A stretch of DNA of 35,048 bases from contig CAYMJU010000041.1 in assembly GCA_964390555.1 (NCBI GenBank), positions 1 to 35,048 on the forward strand. Direction: 5' to 3'. Positions 24,513-32,455 of the stretch are shown here, piece after piece. The stretch comes from CAVTWS01 sp964390555 (GTDB lineage: Bacteria > Actinomycetota > Acidimicrobiia > Acidimicrobiales > SHLQ01). Made by a program: the position numbers and the translations under genes. Every line of letters starts with the position of its first letter. Position 1 is the first letter of the stretch. The notes beneath the pieces are model-generated. The model did not search any database. It saw only the letters and a list, made by a program, of their open reading frames with translations, and was not told the DNA's origin.

Positions 24513-24570
24513 CGGGGCTCCTGGGCCTAGCGGTCGTGGCGCGCAGCCTATGACTCCGGCTCCAAAACTG

Positions 24571-24605
24571 CCGAACCCCACCGAGGGGGGATCGGCGGGG
24601 TTCGG
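24571..24605 (-). terminator. Strong hairpin upstream of the split-barrel gene
   Basis: CCGAACCCC at 24571-24579 pairs with GGGGTTCGG at 24597-24605. Just inside, CCGA pairs with TCGG across one mismatch, giving 13 pairs around a six-base loop. In the minus direction it is followed by CAGTTTTGG, a short T-run. It could be an intrinsic terminator or attenuator of minus-strand transcripts, 59 bp upstream of the 24512 start. Confidence 0.45.
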
Positions 24606-24750
24606 TCTCGACTGCTTTGCCCCGGGGGGAGGGCCGGCAGTCTGATCTGGGGTCACCGCCACGAAAGCGGCGCTCGCACCAGACCACATTGGTTAGTTGT
24701 TGTATCGACAAGAATAGGGCAGACGTGAGCAAAGGTTCAGGATTTCCCGA

Positions 24751-24882
24751 GTGACCTTCGACACGGAACATCTGCACCACACCGCCACCGCGCTCGACAT
24801 CTCCCCCGGTACCGTCAAGAGTCGCCTGAGCCGGGCCTTGTCCCGGCTCGCCTCCGATCTGGAGGTGAGCGATGCCGGTTGA
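24751..24882 (+). pseudogene. ECF sigma factor remnant (region 4 only)
   Basis: Only 43 codons remain, but they are diagnostic: ATALDISPGTVKSRLSRALS is the helix-turn-helix of sigma region 4 in ECF sigma factors, followed by RLASDLE and a stop. A stop codon at 24715 in the same frame blocks any longer version, and region 2, which opens the promoter, is absent. The stop at 24880-24882 overlaps the ATG at 24872 of the next gene, the usual coupling of a sigma gene with its anti-sigma gene. It cannot work as a sigma factor as it stands. Confidence 0.75.
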
Positions 24883-26597
24883 GGAGCACGACCTCGACGC
24901 TCGCCTGCGGGCTCACCTTCGAATCGCCCAGCTTTCCCTGCCCGCAGCGGCGACCACTGTCGTCGCGGTCGAGCGCCGCGGCCGGCGACGCCTACGACGT
25001 CGTCGCGGGGACCGGCGAGATCCCCGCGGCCGAGCCGGCCGCATCGCTCACCGTGGGACTCCGTCGTGAGCTGCCGGCCCCGAGTTCGACCGGGGGAGAT
25101 GCGGCCGCGAGCGCCGCCGGAACCTCTGACCTTCTCGTTCCCTTCAACGGAGAGCTGGGCATCGTGCGATCGGTGACCGAGGCCGCGCCGATTCCCGCCA
25201 CCGAACTCGCACAGCTCGACGGGGAACTGCGCGAGGCGCTGGGCCCCGACCCGACCTACGAGGACCTGTACACGATCGCGGCAACCGGACAGGTCCTGGC
25301 CGACTCGGTGCCCGCCGACCTGTTGTTGAACGCACCCCTCCCCGCCGTGACGCGGTTCGAGCTGATCGTGCAGTCCGCGGCCGGGCCGTGGGAACCCGCC
25401 GGCGATTTGATCCCTCCGGACGAGATCATGTTCGCGTCACCGGTCTCGGCCCATGGCGACCAACTCGTGGTGGTCGGTCAGTCCGTCGACGCCCTCGGAG
25501 GCGTTGCCCCTCTGGTCGGCGTGTCCGACGGCGGCGCAGGGTGGGAGCAGATCGTGCCTCCTCCCGTCGACCCGGATGCGGGTCGGTTCACCTCCGTCGT
25601 GGTCGACAGCGACGGCGACCGGACCTTGGCGGTGTACAGCACACAACCTGCGCCCGGGTTCGCCGAGTTCGAGATTCTGCCCGACGACACGGCATCGCCG
25701 CCGACGCTCGTCGAGGGCGCATCGGTCAAGGCGCCGGCCGGACCATCGGCCGCAACCGTCGAGCACCGTGTCGTGATCGTCGAGCGCGTTGCGGACCGTC
25801 GTGTCGACACCGTCCTCGACGTCGATGTCGTCTGGCTCTCGAGCGCTCTCGTGCTCGACGACGGGTACGTGCTGTCGGCCTTCTCGGCCGCTTTGGACAA
25901 CGCACCAGTACTGCTCACGTCGGCCGACGGCACGGTGTGGAGCGAGTCGGACCCGCCGATAGCCGGCTCGACCACCGATTCCGCTCGCCTGATCGGAACG
26001 ATCGACGGCGACGAGGTTGTGGTCGTCGGCTCAGCCGGGGGTCGACTCGTCTCGTCGATCGGTTCGCCATTCAGTGGTCGCTGGTCCTCGGTCGCCCTCC
26101 CTGTGTTCGACGGTTACGAGGCGTTTCCCGATCAATTGGTGGCCAACGAGCACGGCGTCGTCGTGTCGCTCGACTTGGCTCCCCGCACCACTGTTGTCGA
26201 TTGCGAGCGCGGATTCGAGTTCGAGATCGACGGCTCGTTCTCGGTGGTCGAGGCTCGGCGCATGTCATCTGGCGCGCCGGCCGTGTTCACGTCCCACCTG
26301 GACGAGCGCACGCGATCGATGACCGTCTTCGACGTCCGGGGCTCCACGATCGGGGTGATCAGCCCGCAAGCGCTGACCAGCGCCAAGGCTCCGGCCGCGG
26401 CGCTCGCTTGGTCACCCGACGGTCGACGATGGTCGACCGTCCGGCTCGACATGAGTCCCGATGCGGCCGTCAACCCGGCGGGCGGGCTGGTCCTGCTCGA
26501 CGATCGGATCGCGCTACAAGTCGTCGACCTGTCGCCGGACCGGCCCGCCGATCGACCCTCGCTATCGGTGCTCACCATCGACATCGGAGACGACTAG
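24872..26597 (+). pseudogene. Frameshifted anti-sigma-like gene with Asp-box ectodomain
   Basis: From ATG 24872 the frame gives MPVEEHDLDARLRAHLRIA and a basic run, like the cytoplasmic start of anti-sigma factors behind ECF sigma genes. Third-position GC bias then collapses near 24980 and moves to the +1 frame, which stays open to 26597. The membrane helix expected between the two parts is missing, so a deletion with frame change is likely. The long second part (about 530 residues) is a secreted-type domain with Asp-box-like steps, VSDGGAGWEQI, SADGTVWSES and SPDGRRWSTV, which often mark beta-propellers. If translated separately it could start at GTG 25053, but would have no export signal. 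The pair looks decayed. Confidence 0.65.
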
Positions 26598-26622
26598 ACC
26601 TCGGTACCATCGCCCGGTGACC

Positions 26623-26684
26623 GGTCTCGCTCGCCTGCTAGCGCAGTCGAGAAATGCCACTGTCACCTTGGAGGGCTCGCCCAC
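26623..26684. repeat. Dispersed intergenic hairpin repeat, copy B
   Basis: A second copy of the block at 5370-5429. It has the same first 15 bases GGTCTCGCTCGCCTG, AGCGCAG, CGAGAA, GCCACTGTCAC and AGGGCTCGCCC. The stem CTCGCCTG/CAGTCGAG has one mismatch. It ends directly against the stop codon of the minus-strand gene at 26685, as copy A does at 5430. It fills most of the 87-bp gap between two convergent genes. Confidence 0.75.
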
Positions 26685-26939
26685 TTAGGCCGCTCGCTCG
26701 ACGGCCTCGGGGACGGCGCTGCGCAGGCCGGCGAGGGCGGCCGAGACCCGGGCGAACGCGCGGTACCGCACGACCTCGGCTGCGGCCCAGTCGCCGAGGA
26801 CATCGGTGGCTGGGCCGGTCACCCCGCCGGCGCGGGCGAGCACCACGAGGGCCATCACCTCACCGCGATGGCGTTCGAAACCCTCGTTCCCAACCCGCAC
26901 TCCCAGATCAGCCAGGTAGTCAGATGACATGCGGCTCAT
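26685..26939 (-). CDS. Small helical protein of unknown function
   Basis: The 84-residue protein is alanine- and valine-rich and probably all-helical (GEVMALVVLARAGG, AAEVVRYRAFARVSAALAGL), with no cysteines, signal peptide or membrane helix. I do not recognise a family. ATG 26939 has AGAGAGGAG ending eight bases upstream, a good ribosome site; a second ATG at 26930 is possible. It is divergent from the LysR gene across a 140-bp A/T-rich region with inverted repeats, so the LysR protein may control it. Its stop abuts the dispersed repeat. Codon bias supports the frame. Confidence 0.65.
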   Translation of the reverse strand: MSRMSSDYLADLGVRVGNEGFERHRGEVMALVVLARAGGVTGPATDVLGDWAAAEVVRYRAFARVSAALAGLRSAVPEAVERAA

Positions 26940-27025
26940 CGATCGCTCCTCTCTCGTGCGCCCCGCCTCTCGACGACGCGATCTCTACATGCGATAATCC
27001 TATGCCCACCGGTTGATTAGTAAAA

Positions 27026-27073
27026 GCGATCATCTCTCATGTTCTTGATCGCATTCACTTATGTGTGTATCAT
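27026..27073 (+). promoter_or_regulatory. LysR-type operator and possible leaderless promoter
   Basis: GCGATCA (27026-27032) and TGATCGC (27046-27052) form a perfect 7-bp inverted repeat with a 13-base gap, in the divergent region upstream of a LysR gene. Overlapping it, TTGATC (27045-27050) and TATCAT (27068-27073) are spaced by 17 bases and would start transcription at about the LysR ATG (27080), implying a leaderless mRNA and autoregulation. Confidence 0.45.
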
Positions 27074-27079
27074 CTGTCC

Positions 27080-28000
27080 ATGGCCGTCGTCGCCCTCCGG
27101 GATCTTGATCTTCGTCACCTCGCCGCCCTCCGAGCGGTGACCGAAGAAGGCACGTTCGGGCGCGCCGCGACCCGGCTCGGGTTCACCCAGTCCGCAGTCA
27201 GCCAGCAGATCGCTACCCTCGAACGCATCGTCGGCGAACCGCTGTTCGAACGCCCGGGGGGGCCGCGGCCCGTGACGCTCACGCCGGCCGGCGAGCTCCT
27301 TCTCCCCCACGCCGTGGCCATCCTCGACCAGGTACGGTCCGCCGAGGCCGAGCTCGACGGGTACCGCGCCGGTCGCACCGGACGGGTGCGGCTCGGTACC
27401 TTCCAATCCGTCACGGTCCGCATGCTCCCCACCCTGCTGAACGAGTTGCGCGACTCCCACCCCGATATCTCGGTGTTCCCCTACGAGCACGAGGACCAGT
27501 CGCGCATGCTCGACATGCTCGGCGACGGCGAGCTCGACGCCGCCTTTGCAGTCGGTGCGATCGACGATCCGCGCTTCGGCGTCCGGCCCATCGGGTCCGA
27601 TCCCTTCGTCGTGCTGTGCCCCCCCGATTCGTGCATCCTCCCGCCGTCGGGACCCGTGCCGGTCGCCCGGTTGAACGAGGTGCAACTCATCGGCCAGACG
27701 CCCATGGCATGCCAACTGATCATCGAGGACGGCCTGCGAGACCGCGGCGTCGCGGCCGACTACGTGTTCCGCACCGGAGACAACGCCGCGGTACAGGCGC
27801 TGGTACGAGTCGGGATGGGCCACGCGGTGATGCCGCGACTCGCGGTCGACCTGAACGATCCGGCGGTGGTCGTGCGCGAGCTCGATCCGCCGATCGAGCC
27901 TCGTCAACTGGTCATCGCCTACCCCAACTGCCGCGCCGTCTCGCCCGCGCTCGGCATCGTGATGGACCTCGCGGCCGACATCGCCCGCCGGGTTCTATGA
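27080..28000 (+). CDS. LysR-family transcriptional regulator
   Basis: The 306-residue regulator has a standard N-terminal winged helix-turn-helix (DLRHLAALRAVTEEGTFGRA, RLGFTQSAVSQQIATLE) and a LysR substrate-binding domain from about residue 90 (GRVRLGTFQSVTVRMLPTLL, DGELDAAFAVG, VRVGMGHAVMPRLAVD). It should bind DNA as a tetramer and sense a small molecule; the effector cannot be told from the sequence. ATG 27080 is preferred to GTG 27065, since the promoter at 27045-27073 would place transcription start at the ATG. The likely targets are itself and the divergent small gene at 26685-26939. A terminator-like hairpin follows. Confidence 0.9.
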   Translation: MAVVALRDLDLRHLAALRAVTEEGTFGRAATRLGFTQSAVSQQIATLERIVGEPLFERPGGPRPVTLTPAGELLLPHAVAILDQVRSAEAELDGYRAGRTGRVRLGTFQSVTVRMLPTLLNELRDSHPDISVFPYEHEDQSRMLDMLGDGELDAAFAVGAIDDPRFGVRPIGSDPFVVLCPPDSCILPPSGPVPVARLNEVQLIGQTPMACQLIIEDGLRDRGVAADYVFRTGDNAAVQALVRVGMGHAVMPRLAVDLNDPAVVVRELDPPIEPRQLVIAYPNCRAVSPALGIVMDLAADIARRVL

Positions 28001-28059
28001 GCGAAGCGGAGCGAGCGAGTGCAGCCGAGGGAACGCAGCTCCCCGGCCGCCGATGGGGT

Positions 28060-28080
28060 CTGGGGGCGCGTAGCCCCCAG
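28060..28080. terminator. Bidirectional terminator-like hairpin
   Basis: CTGGGGGC (28060-28067) and GCCCCCAG (28073-28080) form a perfect 8-bp stem with a five-base loop, between the convergent LysR gene (stop 28000) and the methyltransferase gene (stop 28099). There is no T-run on either side. The 28000-28030 stretch is rich in GAGCGA and GAGCGAAGC steps often seen behind actinobacterial genes. Confidence 0.5.
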
Positions 28081-28098
28081 CGACAACTATGAGGAGAG

Positions 28099-29463
28099 TC
28101 AGCCCTCGCCGAGCGACGGTACGGGTTCCCTGAGGTCGATCACCGCGGCGGGCTGGGATGCGCCGGGCTCGCTCAGTGGCCGGCTCTCGTACCCGCCGAG
28201 ACGCCACGACATGCCCGAGCGGCCCCGGTCCGACGCCACGGCCAGGATCTGATGCACCTGGAGGTCGCCGGTGGAGAAGCCGATGGCCGACCCGGCCAGG
28301 TACAGGCGCCAGACCCGTGCTCGACCCTCGCTCGTCGCCGCGACAGCGGCGTCCCAGTTCGCCTCGAGACTGTGAACCCAGTGTCGCAACGTTAGGTTGT
28401 AGTGCTCGCGGAGCGATTCGAGGTGGCGCACCTCGAGCCCCTCGCCCTGGATGGCCGACACCAGCGTTCCGACCTCGTGCAGAGCCCCATCGGGGAACAC
28501 GTAGCGGTGCATGAATCCCCGCGGGTCGATGCGCGATCGCGACCGCCCGAGCCGTGACGTGCGCTCGGCCGCTCGACCGATCTGGTGGTTCAGCAGCCGT
28601 CCGCGGGGTGGGAGCAACGAACGGAGCTGGCGCAGATAGGTGGCCCTTTGCTCGTCGCCGACGTGCTCGAACATCCCGACCGACGAGATGGCATCGAACG
28701 GGCCGTCAGATACGTCGCGGTAATCCTGTGTGCGAATCTCGACCCGGTCGCCCAGGCCGGCCGCAGCCACCCGCTCGCGAGCGAGCGACGCCTGTGCCTC
28801 CGACAGCGTGATGCCGACGGCCGAGACTCCGTAGTGCTGGGCGGCGTACATGGCGAGGGTGCCCCACCCGCACCCGACGTCGAGAAGGCGCTGGCCGCGC
28901 TCGAGCCCGAGCTTGCGACAGATCAACTCGATCTTGTTGTACTGAGCCTGAGCGAGCGAGTCGCTCGGCGACTCGAACACTCCGCAGGAGTAGGTCATCG
29001 ACTCGCCGAGCAGGAGCCCATAGAAATCGTTTCCCACGTCGTAGTGGTGGCTGACCGCCCGTCGGTCTCGGGCTCGGGAGTGAACACCGAAGCGCCCCCC
29101 GACGTCGATCTCCTCCGCTGGTATCGCCGGCGGGTTTCTCATGGCGTCGACCCCGATCGACCGCGCCAGGTCAGCGACCAGTCGTGGAGACACCCGTAGC
29201 GCGTCGGGCTTGGACGCCACGAACTTGAGCACCGCCCACAAGTCACCGTCGAGATCGAGAGCACCCGAGATGTACGCCCGGGCGAAGCCCAGCTCACCGG
29301 GAGCGCGCACCAGATGGCGGAGCGCGTCGTCGGACCGGACTACGAGCGTGGCCACGGCGTCGCTCGGCCCGAGCCGGCGCCCGTCCGGCAGCACCAGAGC
29401 AACCCCGAGCTCGGCGGCAAACAGCTCGGCGATGACTCGACTGACGACGGCGTATCGATCCAT
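28099..29463 (-). CDS. Cyclopropane-fatty-acyl-phospholipid synthase-family methyltransferase
   Basis: The 454-residue SAM-dependent methyltransferase adds a methylene (or methyl) group to the double bond of phospholipid acyl chains. Seen: HHYDVGNDFY at 139-148, MTYSCGVFES, the SAM motif LLDVGCGWGT at 193-202, SVGMFEHVG, and the C-terminal EHYNLTLRHW. The first 110 residues form the N-terminal lipid-binding region of this family. The length is normal. ATG 29463 has GAGGTGGGG upstream. The C-terminal 30 residues after WRLGGYESRPL are probably disordered. It faces the LysR gene and is divergent from the secreted repeat protein. The acyl substrate and exact product (cyclopropane or methyl-branched) are not determined. 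Confidence 0.92.
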   Translation of the reverse strand: MDRYAVVSRVIAELFAAELGVALVLPDGRRLGPSDAVATLVVRSDDALRHLVRAPGELGFARAYISGALDLDGDLWAVLKFVASKPDALRVSPRLVADLARSIGVDAMRNPPAIPAEEIDVGGRFGVHSRARDRRAVSHHYDVGNDFYGLLLGESMTYSCGVFESPSDSLAQAQYNKIELICRKLGLERGQRLLDVGCGWGTLAMYAAQHYGVSAVGITLSEAQASLARERVAAAGLGDRVEIRTQDYRDVSDGPFDAISSVGMFEHVGDEQRATYLRQLRSLLPPRGRLLNHQIGRAAERTSRLGRSRSRIDPRGFMHRYVFPDGALHEVGTLVSAIQGEGLEVRHLESLREHYNLTLRHWVHSLEANWDAAVAATSEGRARVWRLYLAGSAIGFSTGDLQVHQILAVASDRGRSGMSWRLGGYESRPLSEPGASQPAAVIDLREPVPSLGEG

Positions 29464-29610
29464 GAGACCCCACCTCGCTTCTACAAGGCCAACTCGCTTG
29501 AACAGACCCGTACGGGCGACCGCGCTAGTCTCGCGCTAGGACCGGTCGACGCTCAAGGGATCGTCGACATCGGCCGATGTCTCCCAGGCGCGGGCCAGGA
29601 GGTGTGCTCG

Positions 29611-31734
29611 ATGCGACGCGTCGTTGGGTTGTCCATTCCCGTAATCCTGGTTCACGCCGTCGTGGCCGCCGCCGTAACCGTCGTGCCGGCGCACGCCGGT
29701 ACCGTCGGGGGTTGCGGGCTGTTCCCCGCCGACAGTTTCTGGTACGCCGACGTGACCGACCTCCCCGTGCATGCACGTTCGGCGCAGTGGTTGGCGAGCG
29801 TGGGCACGGCGCGCACCATGCACGCCGATTTCGGCTCCGGTCTGTGGGACGGGGGCCCGATCGGCATCCCGTTCGTGACCGTCGGGGCCGCGCAGCCCGA
29901 CGTGCCGATCTCGTTCGAGTACGACGACGAGAGCGACCCGGGGCCCTACCCCATCCCGCCGAACGCGCCGATCGAAGGTGGGGCGGCGAGCACCGGTGAC
30001 CGGCACATCCTCGTCGTCGACACGTCGGTCTGCCGCTTGTACGAGGTGTTCGCCGCCTACCCGGCCGGCGGCGGCTTTACCGCCGGTTCGGGGGCAGTCT
30101 GGGATCTGCGCTCGAACTCCATGCGACCGGCGGGTTGGACGTCGGCCGACGCCGCGGGACTTCCGATCCTGCCGGCGCTGGTGCGTTACGACGAGGTCGC
30201 GGCCGGGTCGATCGACCATGCGCTTCGCGTCACCGTTCCCCGCACCCAGCGGTCCTACGTGTGGCCGGGCCGCCATCAGGCCGGCTCGACGACCGATCCG
30301 AACGTGCCCCCGATGGGCGCGTGGGTGCGGCTCCGCGCCGACTTCGACACCAGCGGGTTTCCGCCGCAGTCGAGGGTGGTGCTCGAAGCGCTGAAGACGC
30401 ACGGCGCCATCGTCGCCGACAACGGTTCCGCCTGGTACGTGACCGGAGCTCCCGACGAACGCTGGGACAACGACGACCTGCACTCGCTCGGAGCTGTCCG
30501 CGGCTCGGACTTCGAGTTCGTGGACGCCTCAGGGTTGATGGTCCACCCCGACTCCGGGCAGGCGCTGGCCAGCGCCGGTCCGCCCGTCGAGTCGCCGTGC
30601 CCGACCGTGGCCGGCATCGACGGGACCGACGTGATCGTTCCTCTCGACCCGTCGCGGGTCCTCGACACCCGTACCGGCGTGTCGTTCCTCGGCCGGTTCT
30701 CGGCTGGCACGGCCATCGATCTCCGCGTCGCCGGTTGCGCCGGCCTCCCCGCGGGTTCCACCGGTGCGGTGGCCATGAACGTGACCTCGACCGAAGCGAG
30801 CACCGCGTCGTACATCTCCGTGTGGCCCACCGGCCGCGCCCGGCCCACCGCGTCGTCGCTCAACACCGAACCGGGACAAGACACGCCAAACCTGGTCATC
30901 GCCGAGATCGGGACCGACGGCCGGGTGTCGGTGTACAACAATGCCGGCACCGGCCACCTCGTCGCCGACGTGGTCGGTTGGCTGCCGGCGGGCGCCGGGT
31001 ACCACGGCATCACGCCGGCGCGGCTGCTCGACACCCGTACCGGCGTTGGCGCGCCGACCGGTCCGCTCGGTCCGGGTGGCTCGATCGATCTGGTCGTCAC
31101 CGGACGGGGCGACGTTCCGGTGGCAGGCGTCGACGCCGCCGTGTTGAACGTCACGTCTACCGAGGCCTCTACCCCGTCGTTCATCACGGTGTGGCCGACC
31201 GGCCTGGGGCGGCCGACGGCGTCGTCGCTCAACACCGAACCGGGCCAGGACACCCCCAACCTCGTGATCGCCCGCCTCGGCACCGGCGGCCGGGTCAGCC
31301 TGTACAACAACGCCGGGACCGGCCACCTCATCGCCGACGTGGTCGGTTGGTTCGAAGCCGGTCGCGGCTACGAGTCGGTCACGCCGGTGCGGCTCCTCGA
31401 CACCCGGTCAGGGCTCGGCGCGCCGACCCAGGTGCTCGGTCCGGCCGGGCAGGTCAACCTCCAGGTGATGGGGGGGGCTGGGGTACCGGCGAACGCGACG
31501 ACCGCGGTGCTGAATGTGACCTCGACCCAGTCGAGCGCCCCGTCGTTCATCACGGTATGGCCGACCGGTTCGACTCGACCGGTCGCATCGTCGCTCAACA
31601 CCGAACCGGGCCAGGACACGCCCAACCTGGTGATCGCCCGCCTCGGCGCCAACGGCCAGATCAGCCTGTACAACAACGCCGGGACCGGCCACCTCATCGC
31701 GGACCTCGTCGGCTACGTCACCCCCACCTCGTAA
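29611..31734 (+). CDS. Secreted protein with unassigned N-terminal domain and three LDTRTG repeats
   Basis: The 707-residue protein has a signal peptide at residues 1-29 (hydrophobic core VILVHAVVAAAVTVV, likely cleavage after AHA). Residues about 35-335 form one compact domain with SFWYADVTDLPVHARSA, VWDLRSNSMRPAGWTSAD, YVWPGRHQAG and GAIVADNGSAWYVTGAPDER. It recurs in secreted actinobacterial proteins but I cannot name it; a carbohydrate-active role is possible. Three C-terminal repeats of about 122 residues follow, each with LDTRTG, a LNVTST block, SLNTEPGQDTPNLVIA and YNNAGTGHL, a cell-surface repeat type. ATG 29611 has a perfect AGGAGG nine bases upstream. There is no lipobox, so it is probably released or wall-bound. 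Confidence 0.85.
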   Translation: MRRVVGLSIPVILVHAVVAAAVTVVPAHAGTVGGCGLFPADSFWYADVTDLPVHARSAQWLASVGTARTMHADFGSGLWDGGPIGIPFVTVGAAQPDVPISFEYDDESDPGPYPIPPNAPIEGGAASTGDRHILVVDTSVCRLYEVFAAYPAGGGFTAGSGAVWDLRSNSMRPAGWTSADAAGLPILPALVRYDEVAAGSIDHALRVTVPRTQRSYVWPGRHQAGSTTDPNVPPMGAWVRLRADFDTSGFPPQSRVVLEALKTHGAIVADNGSAWYVTGAPDERWDNDDLHSLGAVRGSDFEFVDASGLMVHPDSGQALASAGPPVESPCPTVAGIDGTDVIVPLDPSRVLDTRTGVSFLGRFSAGTAIDLRVAGCAGLPAGSTGAVAMNVTSTEASTASYISVWPTGRARPTASSLNTEPGQDTPNLVIAEIGTDGRVSVYNNAGTGHLVADVVGWLPAGAGYHGITPARLLDTRTGVGAPTGPLGPGGSIDLVVTGRGDVPVAGVDAAVLNVTSTEASTPSFITVWPTGLGRPTASSLNTEPGQDTPNLVIARLGTGGRVSLYNNAGTGHLIADVVGWFEAGRGYESVTPVRLLDTRSGLGAPTQVLGPAGQVNLQVMGGAGVPANATTAVLNVTSTQSSAPSFITVWPTGSTRPVASSLNTEPGQDTPNLVIARLGANGQISLYNNAGTGHLIADLVGYVTPTS
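30661..31731 (+). repeat. Three 366-369-bp coding repeats
   Basis: The LDTRTG steps begin at 30661, 31027 and 31396, so the units are 366 and 369 bp. DNA identity is highest in the second half of each unit (TCGTCGCTCAACACCGAACC in all three; a block of more than 30 bases ending in GGCCACCTCATCGC is shared by units 2 and 3). This indicates recent duplication or conversion inside the gene. Confidence 0.9.
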
Positions 31735-31763
31735 CCGCACGAGTGGATGGGTAGGGTCGCCGC

Positions 31764-32447
31764 GTGGAGCTGAACGAGGTCATGCGCACGACGGCTGCCG
31801 CGCGCGAGTTCACGGCCGAGCCGGTCAGCGACGAGGTCCTGCACCGCGTGCTCGACGCGGCGCGGTTCGCGCCGAGCGGCGGCAACAAGCAGGCGTGGAG
31901 AGTAGCCGTCGTCAAGGACCGCGACGTCCGGGGCGAGATCGTCCGGCACGTGCAGCCGGTGTGGCGCGAGTACATCGGGATAACCAAGGCCGGCCACCGA
32001 CCCTTCTCCGTCGGTCCCGACCTGCGGTTCCACGGCCACCCGATCGACCTGGCCGAGGCGCGCGCCCAACCGGCTCCGAACCCGATGATCGACGGCCTCG
32101 TCGATGTACCCGCTCTGCTCGTCGTTGCCGTGCGGCTCACGGCGCTCGCGCTCATGGACGTCGAGCTCGACCGCGAGCACGTCGTCGGCGGCGCGTCGAT
32201 CTATCCGTTCTGCCAGAACATCCTGCTTGCGGCGCGCGACGAGGGTCTGGGCGGAGTGCTCACCACGTTCATCACCCGAGCGGAGCCGGCGCTGCGACCG
32301 ATCCTGCGGCTGCCCGACGACCACGTGCTCGCCGCCATGATCGCGCTCGGACACCCGGCGCATCAGGTCACCAGGCTTCGCCGCAACCCGGTGTCCGCGT
32401 TCGCGACAATCGACACCTTCGACGGACCGGCCCTCGCCGACGAGTGA
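31764..32447 (+). CDS. Nitroreductase-family FMN oxidoreductase
   Basis: The 227-residue protein matches the nitroreductase fold: the FMN-binding start RTTAAAREFTAEPVSDEVL, then RFAPSGGNKQAWRVAVVKD, the helical dimer interface, and near the end GASIYPFCQNILLAARDEGLGG and LPDDHVLAAMIALGHP. These enzymes use NAD(P)H to reduce nitro-aromatics, quinones or enones; the substrate is not readable. GTG 31764 gives MELNEVMRTT, the usual N-terminus. It lies 29 bp after the repeat-protein gene and converges on the acyl-CoA dehydrogenase pair with 8 bp between stops. A link to steroid or aromatic breakdown is possible from the neighbours but not shown. Confidence 0.88.
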   Translation: MELNEVMRTTAAAREFTAEPVSDEVLHRVLDAARFAPSGGNKQAWRVAVVKDRDVRGEIVRHVQPVWREYIGITKAGHRPFSVGPDLRFHGHPIDLAEARAQPAPNPMIDGLVDVPALLVVAVRLTALALMDVELDREHVVGGASIYPFCQNILLAARDEGLGGVLTTFITRAEPALRPILRLPDDHVLAAMIALGHPAHQVTRLRRNPVSAFATIDTFDGPALADE

Positions 32448-32455
32448 CCGAAACC

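Noticed and set aside
30661..31731. Regular repeats that might be a CRISPR or satellite array
   Set aside because: They are in frame, 366-369 bp long and encode protein repeats; there are no spacers.
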